From an uncultured beta proteobacterium (GTDB lineage: Bacteria > Pseudomonadota > Gammaproteobacteria > Burkholderiales > Burkholderiaceae_C), in contig CAIMSP010000140.1 in NCBI GenBank assembly GCA_903844215.1, forward strand, positions 1-64,000: 64,000 nucleotides of DNA. The letters run 5' to 3'. Position 1 is the stretch's first letter, and each line of letters begins with the position of its first letter. The position numbers and the translations under genes are program-made. This document shows, piece after piece, positions 54,100 to 62,458 of the stretch. A model generated the notes under the pieces. That model was not told the DNA's origin, did not search any database, and saw nothing but the letters and a program-made list of their open reading frames with translations.

Positions 54100-54642
54100 A
54101 TGCAGAACCAAGACCGTTGCGTTGCGCAGCACGAGGCGCCCAGCGAGCCCCGCGGGCCCTATGGGCGCCTGCTGTTCTGGCTGGCCAAGGCGTTCGCCTA
54201 CGCTGGAGGCATGGTCTTCATCGCCCTGGTGCTCATGTCCGTGGTTTCGATCGTCGGGCGCAAGCTGTTCAGCACGCCGGTGCCCGGCGATGTCGAGCTG
54301 CTGCAGTTGTCCTCGGCCTTCGCCTCGGCCACGTTCTTTGCCTACTGCCATTTGATGAAGGGCGACGTGAAGGTGGACTTCTTCACGGCGCACATGACGA
54401 GCGGGCGGCGCGTCCTGCTCGACTCTGTCGGCTCCTTGCTGGTGGGCTTGCTCGGCACGCTGCTGGCGTGGCGCACCGCCGTCGGCGCCGTCAGCCTGAA
54501 GGAGGGCGGCGAGTCCTCGGCCATCCTTGAACTGCCGGTCTGGATCGCGCAGGCGCTGATGGTGCCCAGCTTCATTCTGCTGGCGCTCGCCGGCTTCTAC
54601 ATGTGCTGGCAGCCCTGGGCCAGGGGAGGGGCGCGCTCATGA
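54100..54642 (+). CDS. dctQ: TRAP transporter small permease DctQ
   Basis: Four-helix small membrane subunit of a TRAP importer, 180 aa, with the DctQ signature VVSIVGRKLFSTPVPGDVE. A GGAG-like site precedes ATG 54100. Overlap with dctM in ATGA. The importer uses an ion gradient and a binding protein to take up organic acids; aromatic acids are suggested by the AOR and PadJ genes downstream. Confidence 0.9.
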   Translation: MQNQDRCVAQHEAPSEPRGPYGRLLFWLAKAFAYAGGMVFIALVLMSVVSIVGRKLFSTPVPGDVELLQLSSAFASATFFAYCHLMKGDVKVDFFTAHMTSGRRVLLDSVGSLLVGLLGTLLAWRTAVGAVSLKEGGESSAILELPVWIAQALMVPSFILLALAGFYMCWQPWARGGARS

Positions 54643-55970
54643 GCGGAATGCAGCTTGGCTTTCTGATCTTCGGCGTGCTGTTGACGCTGCTGGTGCTGCG
54701 CGTTCCGATCGGCGTGGCCATGTTCATCTCGGGCGCCGGCGGCTACCTCTACCTGACCGGCGGACAAGGCACGCCTTGGCTGAATTCGCTGAAGAACCTG
54801 GCCTACGCCCGGCTCTCCAATTACGACCTGGTGGTGATCCCCCTGTTCCTGCTCATGGGCCAGTTCGCCACGCACGGCGGATTGAGCCGTCTGCTGTTTC
54901 GCTTCGTCAGCGCCTTCATGGGGCACCGCAAGGGCGGCATCGCCATGGCGGCGATCGGCGCCTGTGCCGGCTTTGGCGCGATCTGCGGTTCATCCCTGGC
55001 CACGGCCGCGACCATGGGCCAGGTGGCGTTGCCGGAGCTGCGCCGCTACGGCTATTCGGGCGCGCTGGCCACCGGCGCTCTGGCTGCGGGCGGCACCTTG
55101 GGCATCATGATTCCGCCGTCGGTGCCGCTGGTGATCTACGCCATCCTGACGCAGGAGTCGATCGGCAAGCTGTTCATGGCTGCCGTGCTGCCGGGCATCA
55201 TCGCCATGCTCGGCTACATGCTGGTGGTGCAGATCGTGGTCACGCTCGACCCCAAGGCCGGACCGGCGGGCCCGCGTGTGCCCTGGCCGCAGCGCCTGCG
55301 CTGCCTGTTCGAAGTGCTTCCGGTGCTGCTGGTGTTTGTCGTCGTCATCGTCGGCATCTACGGCGGCTGGGCCAACCCGACCGAGGCCGCGTCCATCGGT
55401 GCCGGGTCCTGCGGCATCCTGGCTTTGTTGTCGGGGAATATGGGCATGTCCGAGTTGCGCAAGAGCCTGCTCGGCACAGCCATGGCCACGGCCATGATCT
55501 ATCTCGTGCTGTTGGGTGCCGACATGATGAACTCGGCGTTGGCGATCTCGCAAATGCCGGTGGAGCTGGCGCAATGGGTCAAGGACAGCGGCATGTCGCC
55601 GCTGCTGGTCATGGGCATGATCTTGCTGATCTACATTTTGCTGGGCTGCGTGATGGACGCGCTGGCCATGATCCTGCTGACGATTCCCATCTTCTACCCG
55701 ATGATCATGGGCTTGGATTTCTTCGGCCTGGCGCAAACCGACAAGTCGATCTGGTTTGGCATCCTGGCGCTGATGGTGGTGGAGATCGGCCTGGTGCATC
55801 CGCCCGTGGGAATGAACGTGTACGTCATCAATCGGCTGGCCGTCGATGTGCCGCTGATCGACACCTTCAAGGGCGTGATCCCGTTCCTGATCTCGGACTT
55901 CCTGCGCATCACCCTGCTGGTCTTTTTCCCGGTCATCTCGCTCTACCTGGTGCATCAGTTTGGCGCCTGA
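54639..55970 (+). CDS. dctM: TRAP transporter large permease DctM
   Basis: Large membrane subunit, 443 aa, with about twelve helices and motifs ICGSSLATAATMGQVALPE, GTLGIMIPPSVPLVIYAI and VHPPVGMNVYVI typical of DctM. It forms the translocation pathway with DctQ. It is followed after 43 bp by dctP. Confidence 0.93.
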   Translation: MSGMQLGFLIFGVLLTLLVLRVPIGVAMFISGAGGYLYLTGGQGTPWLNSLKNLAYARLSNYDLVVIPLFLLMGQFATHGGLSRLLFRFVSAFMGHRKGGIAMAAIGACAGFGAICGSSLATAATMGQVALPELRRYGYSGALATGALAAGGTLGIMIPPSVPLVIYAILTQESIGKLFMAAVLPGIIAMLGYMLVVQIVVTLDPKAGPAGPRVPWPQRLRCLFEVLPVLLVFVVVIVGIYGGWANPTEAASIGAGSCGILALLSGNMGMSELRKSLLGTAMATAMIYLVLLGADMMNSALAISQMPVELAQWVKDSGMSPLLVMGMILLIYILLGCVMDALAMILLTIPIFYPMIMGLDFFGLAQTDKSIWFGILALMVVEIGLVHPPVGMNVYVINRLAVDVPLIDTFKGVIPFLISDFLRITLLVFFPVISLYLVHQFGA

Positions 55971-56013
55971 GAAATTCCTTTCCCCCGTTCCCCAACCCCC
56001 AAGGAGATTCCAC

Positions 56014-57051
56014 ATGCAACTACGCAAGACATTCGCCCCCCTGTTGACCGCGACGGCTTTGCTCATGGGCGCGGGCGGTGCCCGGGCACAGGAGGTCACG
56101 CTCAAGGTGCATCATTTCCTCGCGCCCAACGCGACCTCCCAAAAGCTGTTGCTCGGACCGTGGTGCGAAAAGATCGCCAAGGAGTCCAACAACCGACTCA
56201 AGTGCCAGATCTACCCGGCCATGCAACTCGGCGGCACGCCACCCCAATTGTTTGACCAGGCCAAGGACGGCGTGGCCGATATCATCTGGACGGTGCCGAC
56301 CTATCAGGCAGGGCGTTTCTCCAAGTCCGAAGTCTTCGAACTCCCCTTCATGATCAAGACCGCCGAGGGCGGCAGCCGCGCCTTTTGGGAGTACCTGCAA
56401 AAGAATTCCCTGGATGAGTTCAAGGGCACGAAAATCCTGATGGCGCACGTGCACGACGGCGCGGAACTGCACTTCGCCAGCAAGTCGGTGAAGACGCTGG
56501 AAGACCTCAAGGGGCTCAAGCTGCGGGCGCCGACGCGCATCGGCACGCGCATGCTCACGGCCCTGGGCGCAACGCCGATTCAGATGCCTGCGCCCCAGGT
56601 GCAGGAGGCCATTTCCAAGGGCGTGGTCGATGGCGCTTCGCTGCCCTGGGAAGTGGTTCCCGGCATCAAGGTGAACGAGGTCACCAAGTTCCACACCGAG
56701 ACCGGACCGGGCCAGCGCAAGATGTCCAACACCATCTTCGTGGTGGCGATGAACGAGGCCAAATACAACAGCCTGGCGCCGGAATTGAAGAAGGTGATCG
56801 ACGCCAACAGCGGCGCCGACACCTCGGCCTGGGCCGGTCGGGTCTGGGACGGCACGATTGCACCCGGACGCAAGTCGGCCACCGACCGCGGCAATACCGT
56901 GAATGTGCTCACGGCCGAGGAATACCAGCGCTGGGACAAGGCGACGCAAGGCGTGGCCCAGGACTGGATCAAGGATCTGGCGGCCAAGGGCGTTGACGGC
57001 AAGGCGCTGCTGGAGTCGGCCACGGCGCTGCTCAGCCAATACGACAAATAG
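56014..57051 (+). CDS. dctP: TRAP transporter binding protein DctP
   Basis: Periplasmic extracytoplasmic receptor, 345 aa, with signal peptide ending GGARAQE and mature start VTLKVHHFLAPNATSQKL. The conserved Arg that binds the substrate carboxylate is in LKLRAPTRIGTRML. An AAGGAG site precedes ATG 56014. The QMP order is usual for this subfamily. It ends 19 bp from the convergent IclR gene. Confidence 0.92.
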   Translation: MQLRKTFAPLLTATALLMGAGGARAQEVTLKVHHFLAPNATSQKLLLGPWCEKIAKESNNRLKCQIYPAMQLGGTPPQLFDQAKDGVADIIWTVPTYQAGRFSKSEVFELPFMIKTAEGGSRAFWEYLQKNSLDEFKGTKILMAHVHDGAELHFASKSVKTLEDLKGLKLRAPTRIGTRMLTALGATPIQMPAPQVQEAISKGVVDGASLPWEVVPGIKVNEVTKFHTETGPGQRKMSNTIFVVAMNEAKYNSLAPELKKVIDANSGADTSAWAGRVWDGTIAPGRKSATDRGNTVNVLTAEEYQRWDKATQGVAQDWIKDLAAKGVDGKALLESATALLSQYDK

Positions 57052-57070
57052 GCCGCAGCGCCAGCGACGG

Positions 57071-57856
57071 CTACAGCAGGGGGCCGAGTTCGCGCGCCGC
57101 ATTCAGCAGCAGCGGCAACAGGCCGCGCTGCATCTCGGCGGCCGAGGTCCGCTGGTGCGAGGCCACGACATTGAGCGCGGCCACGGTCAGTCCCTTGCTG
57201 TTGCGCAGCGGAACCGCCAGCGCCTGCACGCCGAGTTCGTGCTCTTCGTTGACGATGCAATAGTCTTGTTGGCGCACCTGCTCGATGACGCCGTGAAAGC
57301 TGCGCGCGTCCACCGTGGTGAACGGCGTGATGCGTTGCAGGTGGCGCCCTTTCATCCACTCATTGAACGACTTCTTGGTCTTGGCCGCGAGCAAGATTCG
57401 CCCGGTGGAGGTGGCATGCGCCGGCAGCCGGGCCCCCATGTGCAGGCCATAGGCGATGACGCGGCCCGCGCCGATTTCACCGGGGTTGCGGTCGTTGCCG
57501 CTGCGCGCCACGATGACCACTTCGTCGCCGTCGAGCACCACCGCCGAAAACGATTCCTGCGCCTGAATCGAGAGCCGGTCCAGCGTGGGCTGGAGCGCGC
57601 GCGGCAGCCGGGCCGAGGCGAAATAGTTGCCCGAGAAGCGCAGCACCTTGCTCGACAGCCAGTAGTAACTGCCATCGGTTTCAAGGTAACCCAGGTGCGC
57701 CAGGGTCAGCAGATGGCGGCGCGCAGCGGCGCGTGTGAGTCCGGTGCGCCCGGCGGCGAGCGTGGCATTGAGCCGCTGTCGCTCGGTGTCAAAACTCTCC
57801 AGCACCGCCATGCCTTTGGCCATGCCTTCGATCAGATCGGGTTTGGCAATCGTCAC
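57071..57856 (-). CDS. IclR family transcriptional regulator
   Basis: IclR-type regulator, 261 aa, of the PcaR/PobR subgroup common in aromatic metabolism: KGMAVLESFDTERQRLN start, helix-turn-helix around GLTRAAARRHLLTLAHLGYL, then a GAF-like effector domain (GARLPAHATSTGRILLA; DYCIVNEEHELGVQALAVP). It is divergent from the AOR gene and convergent with dctP, so both neighbouring units are plausible targets. Confidence 0.88.
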   Translation of the reverse strand: MTIAKPDLIEGMAKGMAVLESFDTERQRLNATLAAGRTGLTRAAARRHLLTLAHLGYLETDGSYYWLSSKVLRFSGNYFASARLPRALQPTLDRLSIQAQESFSAVVLDGDEVVIVARSGNDRNPGEIGAGRVIAYGLHMGARLPAHATSTGRILLAAKTKKSFNEWMKGRHLQRITPFTTVDARSFHGVIEQVRQQDYCIVNEEHELGVQALAVPLRNSKGLTVAALNVVASHQRTSAAEMQRGLLPLLLNAARELGPLL

Positions 57857-57891
57857 GCTGCAATTCCTTCAGACTTTTGAATCATTGGGCG

Positions 57892-57922
57892 ATCATCGCG
57901 CAATTTGCTCAATCATCGCACA
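57892..57922. promoter_or_regulatory. direct repeats in the IclR-AOR divergent region
   Basis: ATCATCGCGCA (57892-57902) and ATCATCGCACA (57912-57922) are direct repeats exactly 20 bases, or two helical turns, apart, between the IclR and AOR starts. This spacing fits cooperative binding of the adjacent IclR protein. Confidence 0.45.
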
Positions 57923-58031
57923 GATATTGCGCGCCACCTCTTTGCAAGGCGAGGGCGCCAGACTAGACTGAAACCGCCCGACGTGCCTCTTGCAGGCCGC
58001 CTGCTGCATTGCAACCACGGGAGTTAGGAAA

Positions 58032-60356
58032 ATGGCCATCAGAGAAAAGCTCGACCGCCTCGTCGCACGCATGCATGACACGCCGCAGTACAACGCCCAA
58101 GGGGCCGTGCTGTTCGTGGATCTGGAACAGCGCACGCTGCGCAGAAAATACCTGCCGCTGGAGGTGCTGCGAAACTTTCTTGGCGGGCGCGGCGCCAACA
58201 TGTGGCTGCTCTACAACCTGATGGAAGAGGAGCGCGACGCGCTGGACCCGCAGATTCCCTTGATCTTTGGCGCCGGCGTGCTGACCAGCAGCATGCCCTC
58301 GGCCACGCGCGGCAACGTCACCAGCAAGTCGCCCGACAGCGATGCGATTCTGGACGCCAATGCAGGCGACTTCTTCCCCTCGTTTTTGCGTCGCCACGGC
58401 TACGAGCACATCGTCCTGTTCGGCCGCTCGGCCAGTTGGACCCTGCTCAAGATCTCCTACGACACGGCCGAATTCATCGACGCCACGCCCTACCTGGGGC
58501 TGGACAACCTGGACATGGCGGCGGCCGTGGCGCGCGACTTCAACTGCGTCGAGCGCGAAGACATGGCGCTGGCGCGCATCACCACCTCGGGCGAGAACCA
58601 GGTGCTGTGCAGCGGCATCATGGGCGGCATCAAGTCGATCTGGGCGCGCGGCGGCGGTGGCGCCAAGATGGGCTCGCTCAGGCTCAAGGCGATCATGATC
58701 CACGGCGAACCCAAGACCCTGGCGCCAGTGCAGCCCATGGCCAAGTACAACCAGCTCATCGGCAAGAAGATCATCGGCACCAGCGTGATCAAGAACGCCC
58801 TGAAGATGGTGGGAACGCCCTTTCTCTACAAGCCCAGCCGGGTGCTGTGCGCCCTGGGGACCAAGAACCATCAGGAGTCGAGTTGGACGCCGGCGCTGGA
58901 CGCCGACAATTTCGACCCCTACCGTCCCGGCATGGACGGCTGCTACCGCTGCCCGGTGCATTGCCGCAACCAGAATGACATGACGCCCGGCGCCAAGTCG
59001 GGCTGGGGCGCCTCGGCCCTCAAGGGGCGGTCGGGCAACGCCAGCTACGACAAGGACCAGGCGGCTATCGACCACGGCAAGCAGCGCAGCTACAACGGCA
59101 TCCACGGCGACGGCCACTACGACCGCTACGACAAGGGCGACGGACCCGAGTACGTCACGCTGGGCAAGTTCGGCCCGCTCATCGGCATCAAGCAGCCCGA
59201 GCAGGTGCTGCGCCTGAACAACATCCTGAACGATCTGGGACTGGACTCGGCCTCCACCGGCAGCGCCATCGCCTGGGCCATGGAACTGTTCCAGCGCGGC
59301 ATCATCGGCTTGGAGGAAACCGGCGGCATGGACCTGAGCTGGGGCAATTACGAGGTCATCGAGAAGCTGCTGTTCATGACCGCGCGCCGCGAAGGCTTCG
59401 GCGACACCCTTGCCGACTCGGCGCGCGCGGTGGAGCGGGGCAAGTACCCGGTGGTCGCGCTCGACTACCGCATGACGGTCAAGGGCCTGTTCCAGTCCGA
59501 TCCGCACGATGCACGCATCCTCAAGGCCTTCGCCCTGGGGCTGTCGGTGGCCACCCGCGGCATGGATCACCTGCGCAACCGGGTCACACTGGAGATCAAC
59601 GCCCGCATCAATGACGATCCGGTGTTCAAGGCGGCCTTGTACGGCGGCAGCGTTTCGGCCGCGCCCAACAGCTACGAAGGCAAGGAATATGCGGTGCGCA
59701 AGTGCGAGAACACCTATGCGGTGGGCGACTCCGTGGGCATGTGCCGTTTCAACACCAAGCTGTTCAACTCCCCCACCTTGCCCGACCTCAAGGATTTCGC
59801 CACGCAACTCAGTGCGCTCACGGGGCAGACCTTCGCTGAGGCCGAGCTCGACGAAATCGGGCGCAACGTCACCGGTGTGGAGCGCATGCTGAACTTCCGC
59901 TTTGGACTGCGCGCCAAGGACGACACGCTGCCCAGGCGCTGGTTTGAAGAGGCCTTGACGGAAGGTCCGTTTGCCGGCGAGAAGATCGACCGCGCCGAAT
60001 TCGAAGCCCTGAAGCAGCGCTTCTACCGCCTCAGCGGCTTGAACACGGAGGGCACGCCGGCCGTGGCCTGGCACGAGAAGCTGTCGCTGCTGATCACCGG
60101 TTTCGCCGTGCGTGTCAGCTTGCCCCAGCCGCTGGCCGGCGCGCCCGAGCAGGTGGTGGTCATCGATGAAGTCATCAGCGACGTGAGCGCACTGCGCCAC
60201 GCCCTGCTGCGCAAGCTGCCCGAGGCCGCGGACGATCTGAACGACAGCAGTTGGAACGTGGCCGTGAATGGCGCGATGGTGCTGTCGGGCGAATCATCCA
60301 CGCCGATTGCCAGCGGGGACCGGCTGGTGCTGGTGCCCATCATCGCCGGCGGATGA
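58032..60356 (+). CDS. tungsten-type aldehyde ferredoxin oxidoreductase fused to a MoaD-like domain
   Basis: AOR-family enzyme, 774 aa, where typical AOR proteins have 600-660. N-terminal tungstopterin domain (LPLEVLRNFLGGRGANMWLL), cluster cysteines 304, 307 and 311 (GCYRCPVHCRN) and the fourth at 571 (GDSVGMCRF) are intact. Residues about 691-774 look like MoaD/ThiS: a ubiquitin-like stretch ending WNVAVNGAMVLSGESS then IASGDRLVLVPIIAGG with the terminal Gly-Gly needed for thiocarboxylation. The enzyme likely oxidises an aromatic aldehyde such as phenylacetaldehyde to the acid, reducing ferredoxin. The AorA and AorC partners of Aromatoleum AOR are absent beside it. Confidence 0.85.
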   Translation: MAIREKLDRLVARMHDTPQYNAQGAVLFVDLEQRTLRRKYLPLEVLRNFLGGRGANMWLLYNLMEEERDALDPQIPLIFGAGVLTSSMPSATRGNVTSKSPDSDAILDANAGDFFPSFLRRHGYEHIVLFGRSASWTLLKISYDTAEFIDATPYLGLDNLDMAAAVARDFNCVEREDMALARITTSGENQVLCSGIMGGIKSIWARGGGGAKMGSLRLKAIMIHGEPKTLAPVQPMAKYNQLIGKKIIGTSVIKNALKMVGTPFLYKPSRVLCALGTKNHQESSWTPALDADNFDPYRPGMDGCYRCPVHCRNQNDMTPGAKSGWGASALKGRSGNASYDKDQAAIDHGKQRSYNGIHGDGHYDRYDKGDGPEYVTLGKFGPLIGIKQPEQVLRLNNILNDLGLDSASTGSAIAWAMELFQRGIIGLEETGGMDLSWGNYEVIEKLLFMTARREGFGDTLADSARAVERGKYPVVALDYRMTVKGLFQSDPHDARILKAFALGLSVATRGMDHLRNRVTLEINARINDDPVFKAALYGGSVSAAPNSYEGKEYAVRKCENTYAVGDSVGMCRFNTKLFNSPTLPDLKDFATQLSALTGQTFAEAELDEIGRNVTGVERMLNFRFGLRAKDDTLPRRWFEEALTEGPFAGEKIDRAEFEALKQRFYRLSGLNTEGTPAVAWHEKLSLLITGFAVRVSLPQPLAGAPEQVVVIDEVISDVSALRHALLRKLPEAADDLNDSSWNVAVNGAMVLSGESSTPIASGDRLVLVPIIAGG

Positions 60357-60418
60357 GCCCCGCGTCCCGCCGAGCCACGCAGCGCAGCGCCTCCTCCACC
60401 CCGCACCGCGAGTTTCAC

Positions 60419-61726
60419 ATGAGCTATTTCGACGAAGCCACCGAGACCCTGGCGCGCGAGCAACTGGCCGACCTGCAACTGCACAAGCTGCAGCAGATGC
60501 TGGCCCACCTGTGGCAAAGGAATCGCTTCTACACCGCCAAATGGCAGGCCGCCGGCGTGCAGCCCGCGGACATCCGCTGCCTGGCCGATCTGTCGCGGTT
60601 GCCGCTGACGCGCAAGAGCGAGTTGCTGCAAGACCAGGCCCAGCACGCGCCGTTCGGCAGCAACCTGACCTACGCGCCCGAAGCCTATGTGCGCATGCAC
60701 CAGACCTCGGGCACCACCGGCCTGCCCTTGAAGGTGTTCGACACGCACGCGTCCTGGGACTGGTGGGGGCGCTGCTGGGGCCATGTTCTGACCGGCGCCG
60801 GAGTCAAGCCCTCGGACCGGCTCTTCATGGCCTTCGGCTTTGGTCCGTTCATCGGCTTCTGGGCCGCAGTCGAAGGCGCGCGCAAGATCGGCGCCATGAT
60901 GCTGCCGGGCGGTGGCCGCGATACCCAGCAACGCCTGGAGATGATGCGCGACGCGGGCGCCACGGTGCTGTGCTGCACGCCCTCGTATGCGCTGCGCATG
61001 GCCGAGGTGGCACAGGAGATCGGCTTCGACCTGCGCTCCATCCCGCTGCAGACCACGGTCCATGCGGGCGAACCAGGGGCCAGCGTCGCGGCCACCAAAC
61101 AACGCATCGAGAACGCCTGGGCCGCCAAGTGTTTTGACCACGCCGGCGCCTCCGAGGTGGGCGCCCATTCCTTTGAGTGCCAGGCCCAACCCGGCGGCAC
61201 GCACCTGATCGAGAGCGAATACATCGCGGAAATCCTCGACCCGCTGAGCGGCGCGCCGGTGTTGCCGGGTGAGCGCGGCGAACTGGTGATCACCAACCTG
61301 GGGCGCTGGGGTTTCCCGGTGCTGCGCTATTGCACCGGCGACCTGGTGCAGGCGAATCTGCAGCGCTGCGCCTGCGGTCGGACTTCGCTGCGCTTTGAAG
61401 GCGGCGTGCTCGGACGCGCCGACGACATGGTGACGGTGCGCGGCGTGAACGTGTTCCCGGCCGGAGTGGAAAACATCATCCGCGGTTTCGCCGAGGTGGA
61501 CGAGTTTCGCGTCACGGTGAGCAAGACCCGGCAGATGGACGAGATGGATATCGAAGTCGAACTGTGCGCAGGCACTGACGCCGCCTTGATTCAAACCATC
61601 GGCACCCGGCTCGACAGCCTACTGGCCTTTCGCCCGCGCGTGCGCCAGGTGGCCCACGGCGCGCTGCCGCGCTTTGAAATGAAAGCCAAGCGCTTCCACG
61701 TCAAATTGGAGCCCGCGGGGTGCTGA
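60419..61726 (+). CDS. padJ: phenylacetate-CoA ligase (PaaK/PadJ family)
   Basis: AMP-forming aryl-CoA ligase of the PaaK group, 435 aa. It shows the ATP motif HQTSGTTGLPLKVFDTH, the HAGEPGASVAATK segment and CACGRTSLRFEGGVLGRADD, with the C-terminal catalytic Lys in FEMKAKRFHVKLE. It converts phenylacetate (or a related acid) to its CoA ester. Placement between an AOR gene and PadE/PadH-like genes matches the anaerobic phenylacetate pathway, hence padJ. Confidence 0.85.
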   Translation: MSYFDEATETLAREQLADLQLHKLQQMLAHLWQRNRFYTAKWQAAGVQPADIRCLADLSRLPLTRKSELLQDQAQHAPFGSNLTYAPEAYVRMHQTSGTTGLPLKVFDTHASWDWWGRCWGHVLTGAGVKPSDRLFMAFGFGPFIGFWAAVEGARKIGAMMLPGGGRDTQQRLEMMRDAGATVLCCTPSYALRMAEVAQEIGFDLRSIPLQTTVHAGEPGASVAATKQRIENAWAAKCFDHAGASEVGAHSFECQAQPGGTHLIESEYIAEILDPLSGAPVLPGERGELVITNLGRWGFPVLRYCTGDLVQANLQRCACGRTSLRFEGGVLGRADDMVTVRGVNVFPAGVENIIRGFAEVDEFRVTVSKTRQMDEMDIEVELCAGTDAALIQTIGTRLDSLLAFRPRVRQVAHGALPRFEMKAKRFHVKLEPAGC

Positions 61727-61742
61727 GTGCAGGGTGCTTTTC

Positions 61743-61766
61743 ATTCGCCTGGTGAATGTGGCGAAT
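61743..61766. promoter_or_regulatory. inverted repeat ATTCGCC-N10-GGCGAAT
   Basis: A perfect 7-bp inverted repeat lies in the 174-bp gap before padE. Downstream, TTGGAC and TACATT 18 bases apart (61780 region) could form a sigma-70 promoter. The gap therefore may hold its own promoter for the 2-oxoacid oxidoreductase genes. Confidence 0.35.
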
Positions 61767-61900
61767 TCCAAAAATGAATTGGACGAATGGGCCGAGAGCC
61801 ACTACATTGACCGACAAACAGGTTCGCACAGAGCCCACAAGAAATTCAAGAAGGATGGGGCGGCGCGCGCTGAGCCCGGACTTTGAGAGGAGACGACACC

Positions 61901-62458
61901 ATGCTTGAGATCATCATCCAGGGCCGTGGCGGCCAGGGTGCACAGACCGCCGGGAATTTGCTGGCGGGCGCGTTCCATGCGCAAGGCCTGCACGTTCAGT
62001 GCTTTGCCAGCTACGGCGGAGCGCGCCGCGGCACACCCGTGAACTCCTATCTGCGCGTGGACCAGCGACCGGTGCGTGTGCGCTGCGACATCGAGCGCGC
62101 CAACGCCATCCTGTGCTTTGACGCCAGTCTGCTCGAAGGCCGACTGCTGGGCGCGGCCCATGCCGACACCTTCATCGTCGTCAATTCGGCGCGCAGCGCC
62201 AGCGACTTTGCGCAACTCCTGCCCGGCAGAAAAGTCATCCCCATCGATGCACTGGCGATCTCGCGCGAGCAGGGCCTGGGGCGCATCGTGAACTCCGCCT
62301 TGCTCGGCGCTTTGGCCCGGGTGCTGCAGGCGCCCACGCTGGCCGCGTTGACGCAGGCGCTGGTGGACAACGCGCCCAAGCACCACGACGAGAACGTCGC
62401 CGCCTGCACCGAAGGCTACCGCTGGGCCGACCGGCAACTTTCGGCAGTTGTAGCATGA
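61901..62458 (+). CDS. padE: 2-oxoacid oxidoreductase gamma subunit (PadE-like)
   Basis: Gamma subunit of a 2-oxoacid:acceptor oxidoreductase, 185 aa, with the conserved QGRGGQGAQTAGNLLAGAF and FASYGGARRGTPVNSYLRV motifs of the PorG/KorC fold, which binds CoA. With the PaaK ligase upstream and a PadH-like gene downstream it fits phenylglyoxylate dehydrogenase, which makes benzoyl-CoA from phenylglyoxylate. A GAGAGGAG site precedes ATG 61901. Pyruvate or 2-oxoglutarate enzymes use the same fold, so the substrate is inferred. Confidence 0.82.
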   Translation: MLEIIIQGRGGQGAQTAGNLLAGAFHAQGLHVQCFASYGGARRGTPVNSYLRVDQRPVRVRCDIERANAILCFDASLLEGRLLGAAHADTFIVVNSARSASDFAQLLPGRKVIPIDALAISREQGLGRIVNSALLGALARVLQAPTLAALTQALVDNAPKHHDENVAACTEGYRWADRQLSAVVA

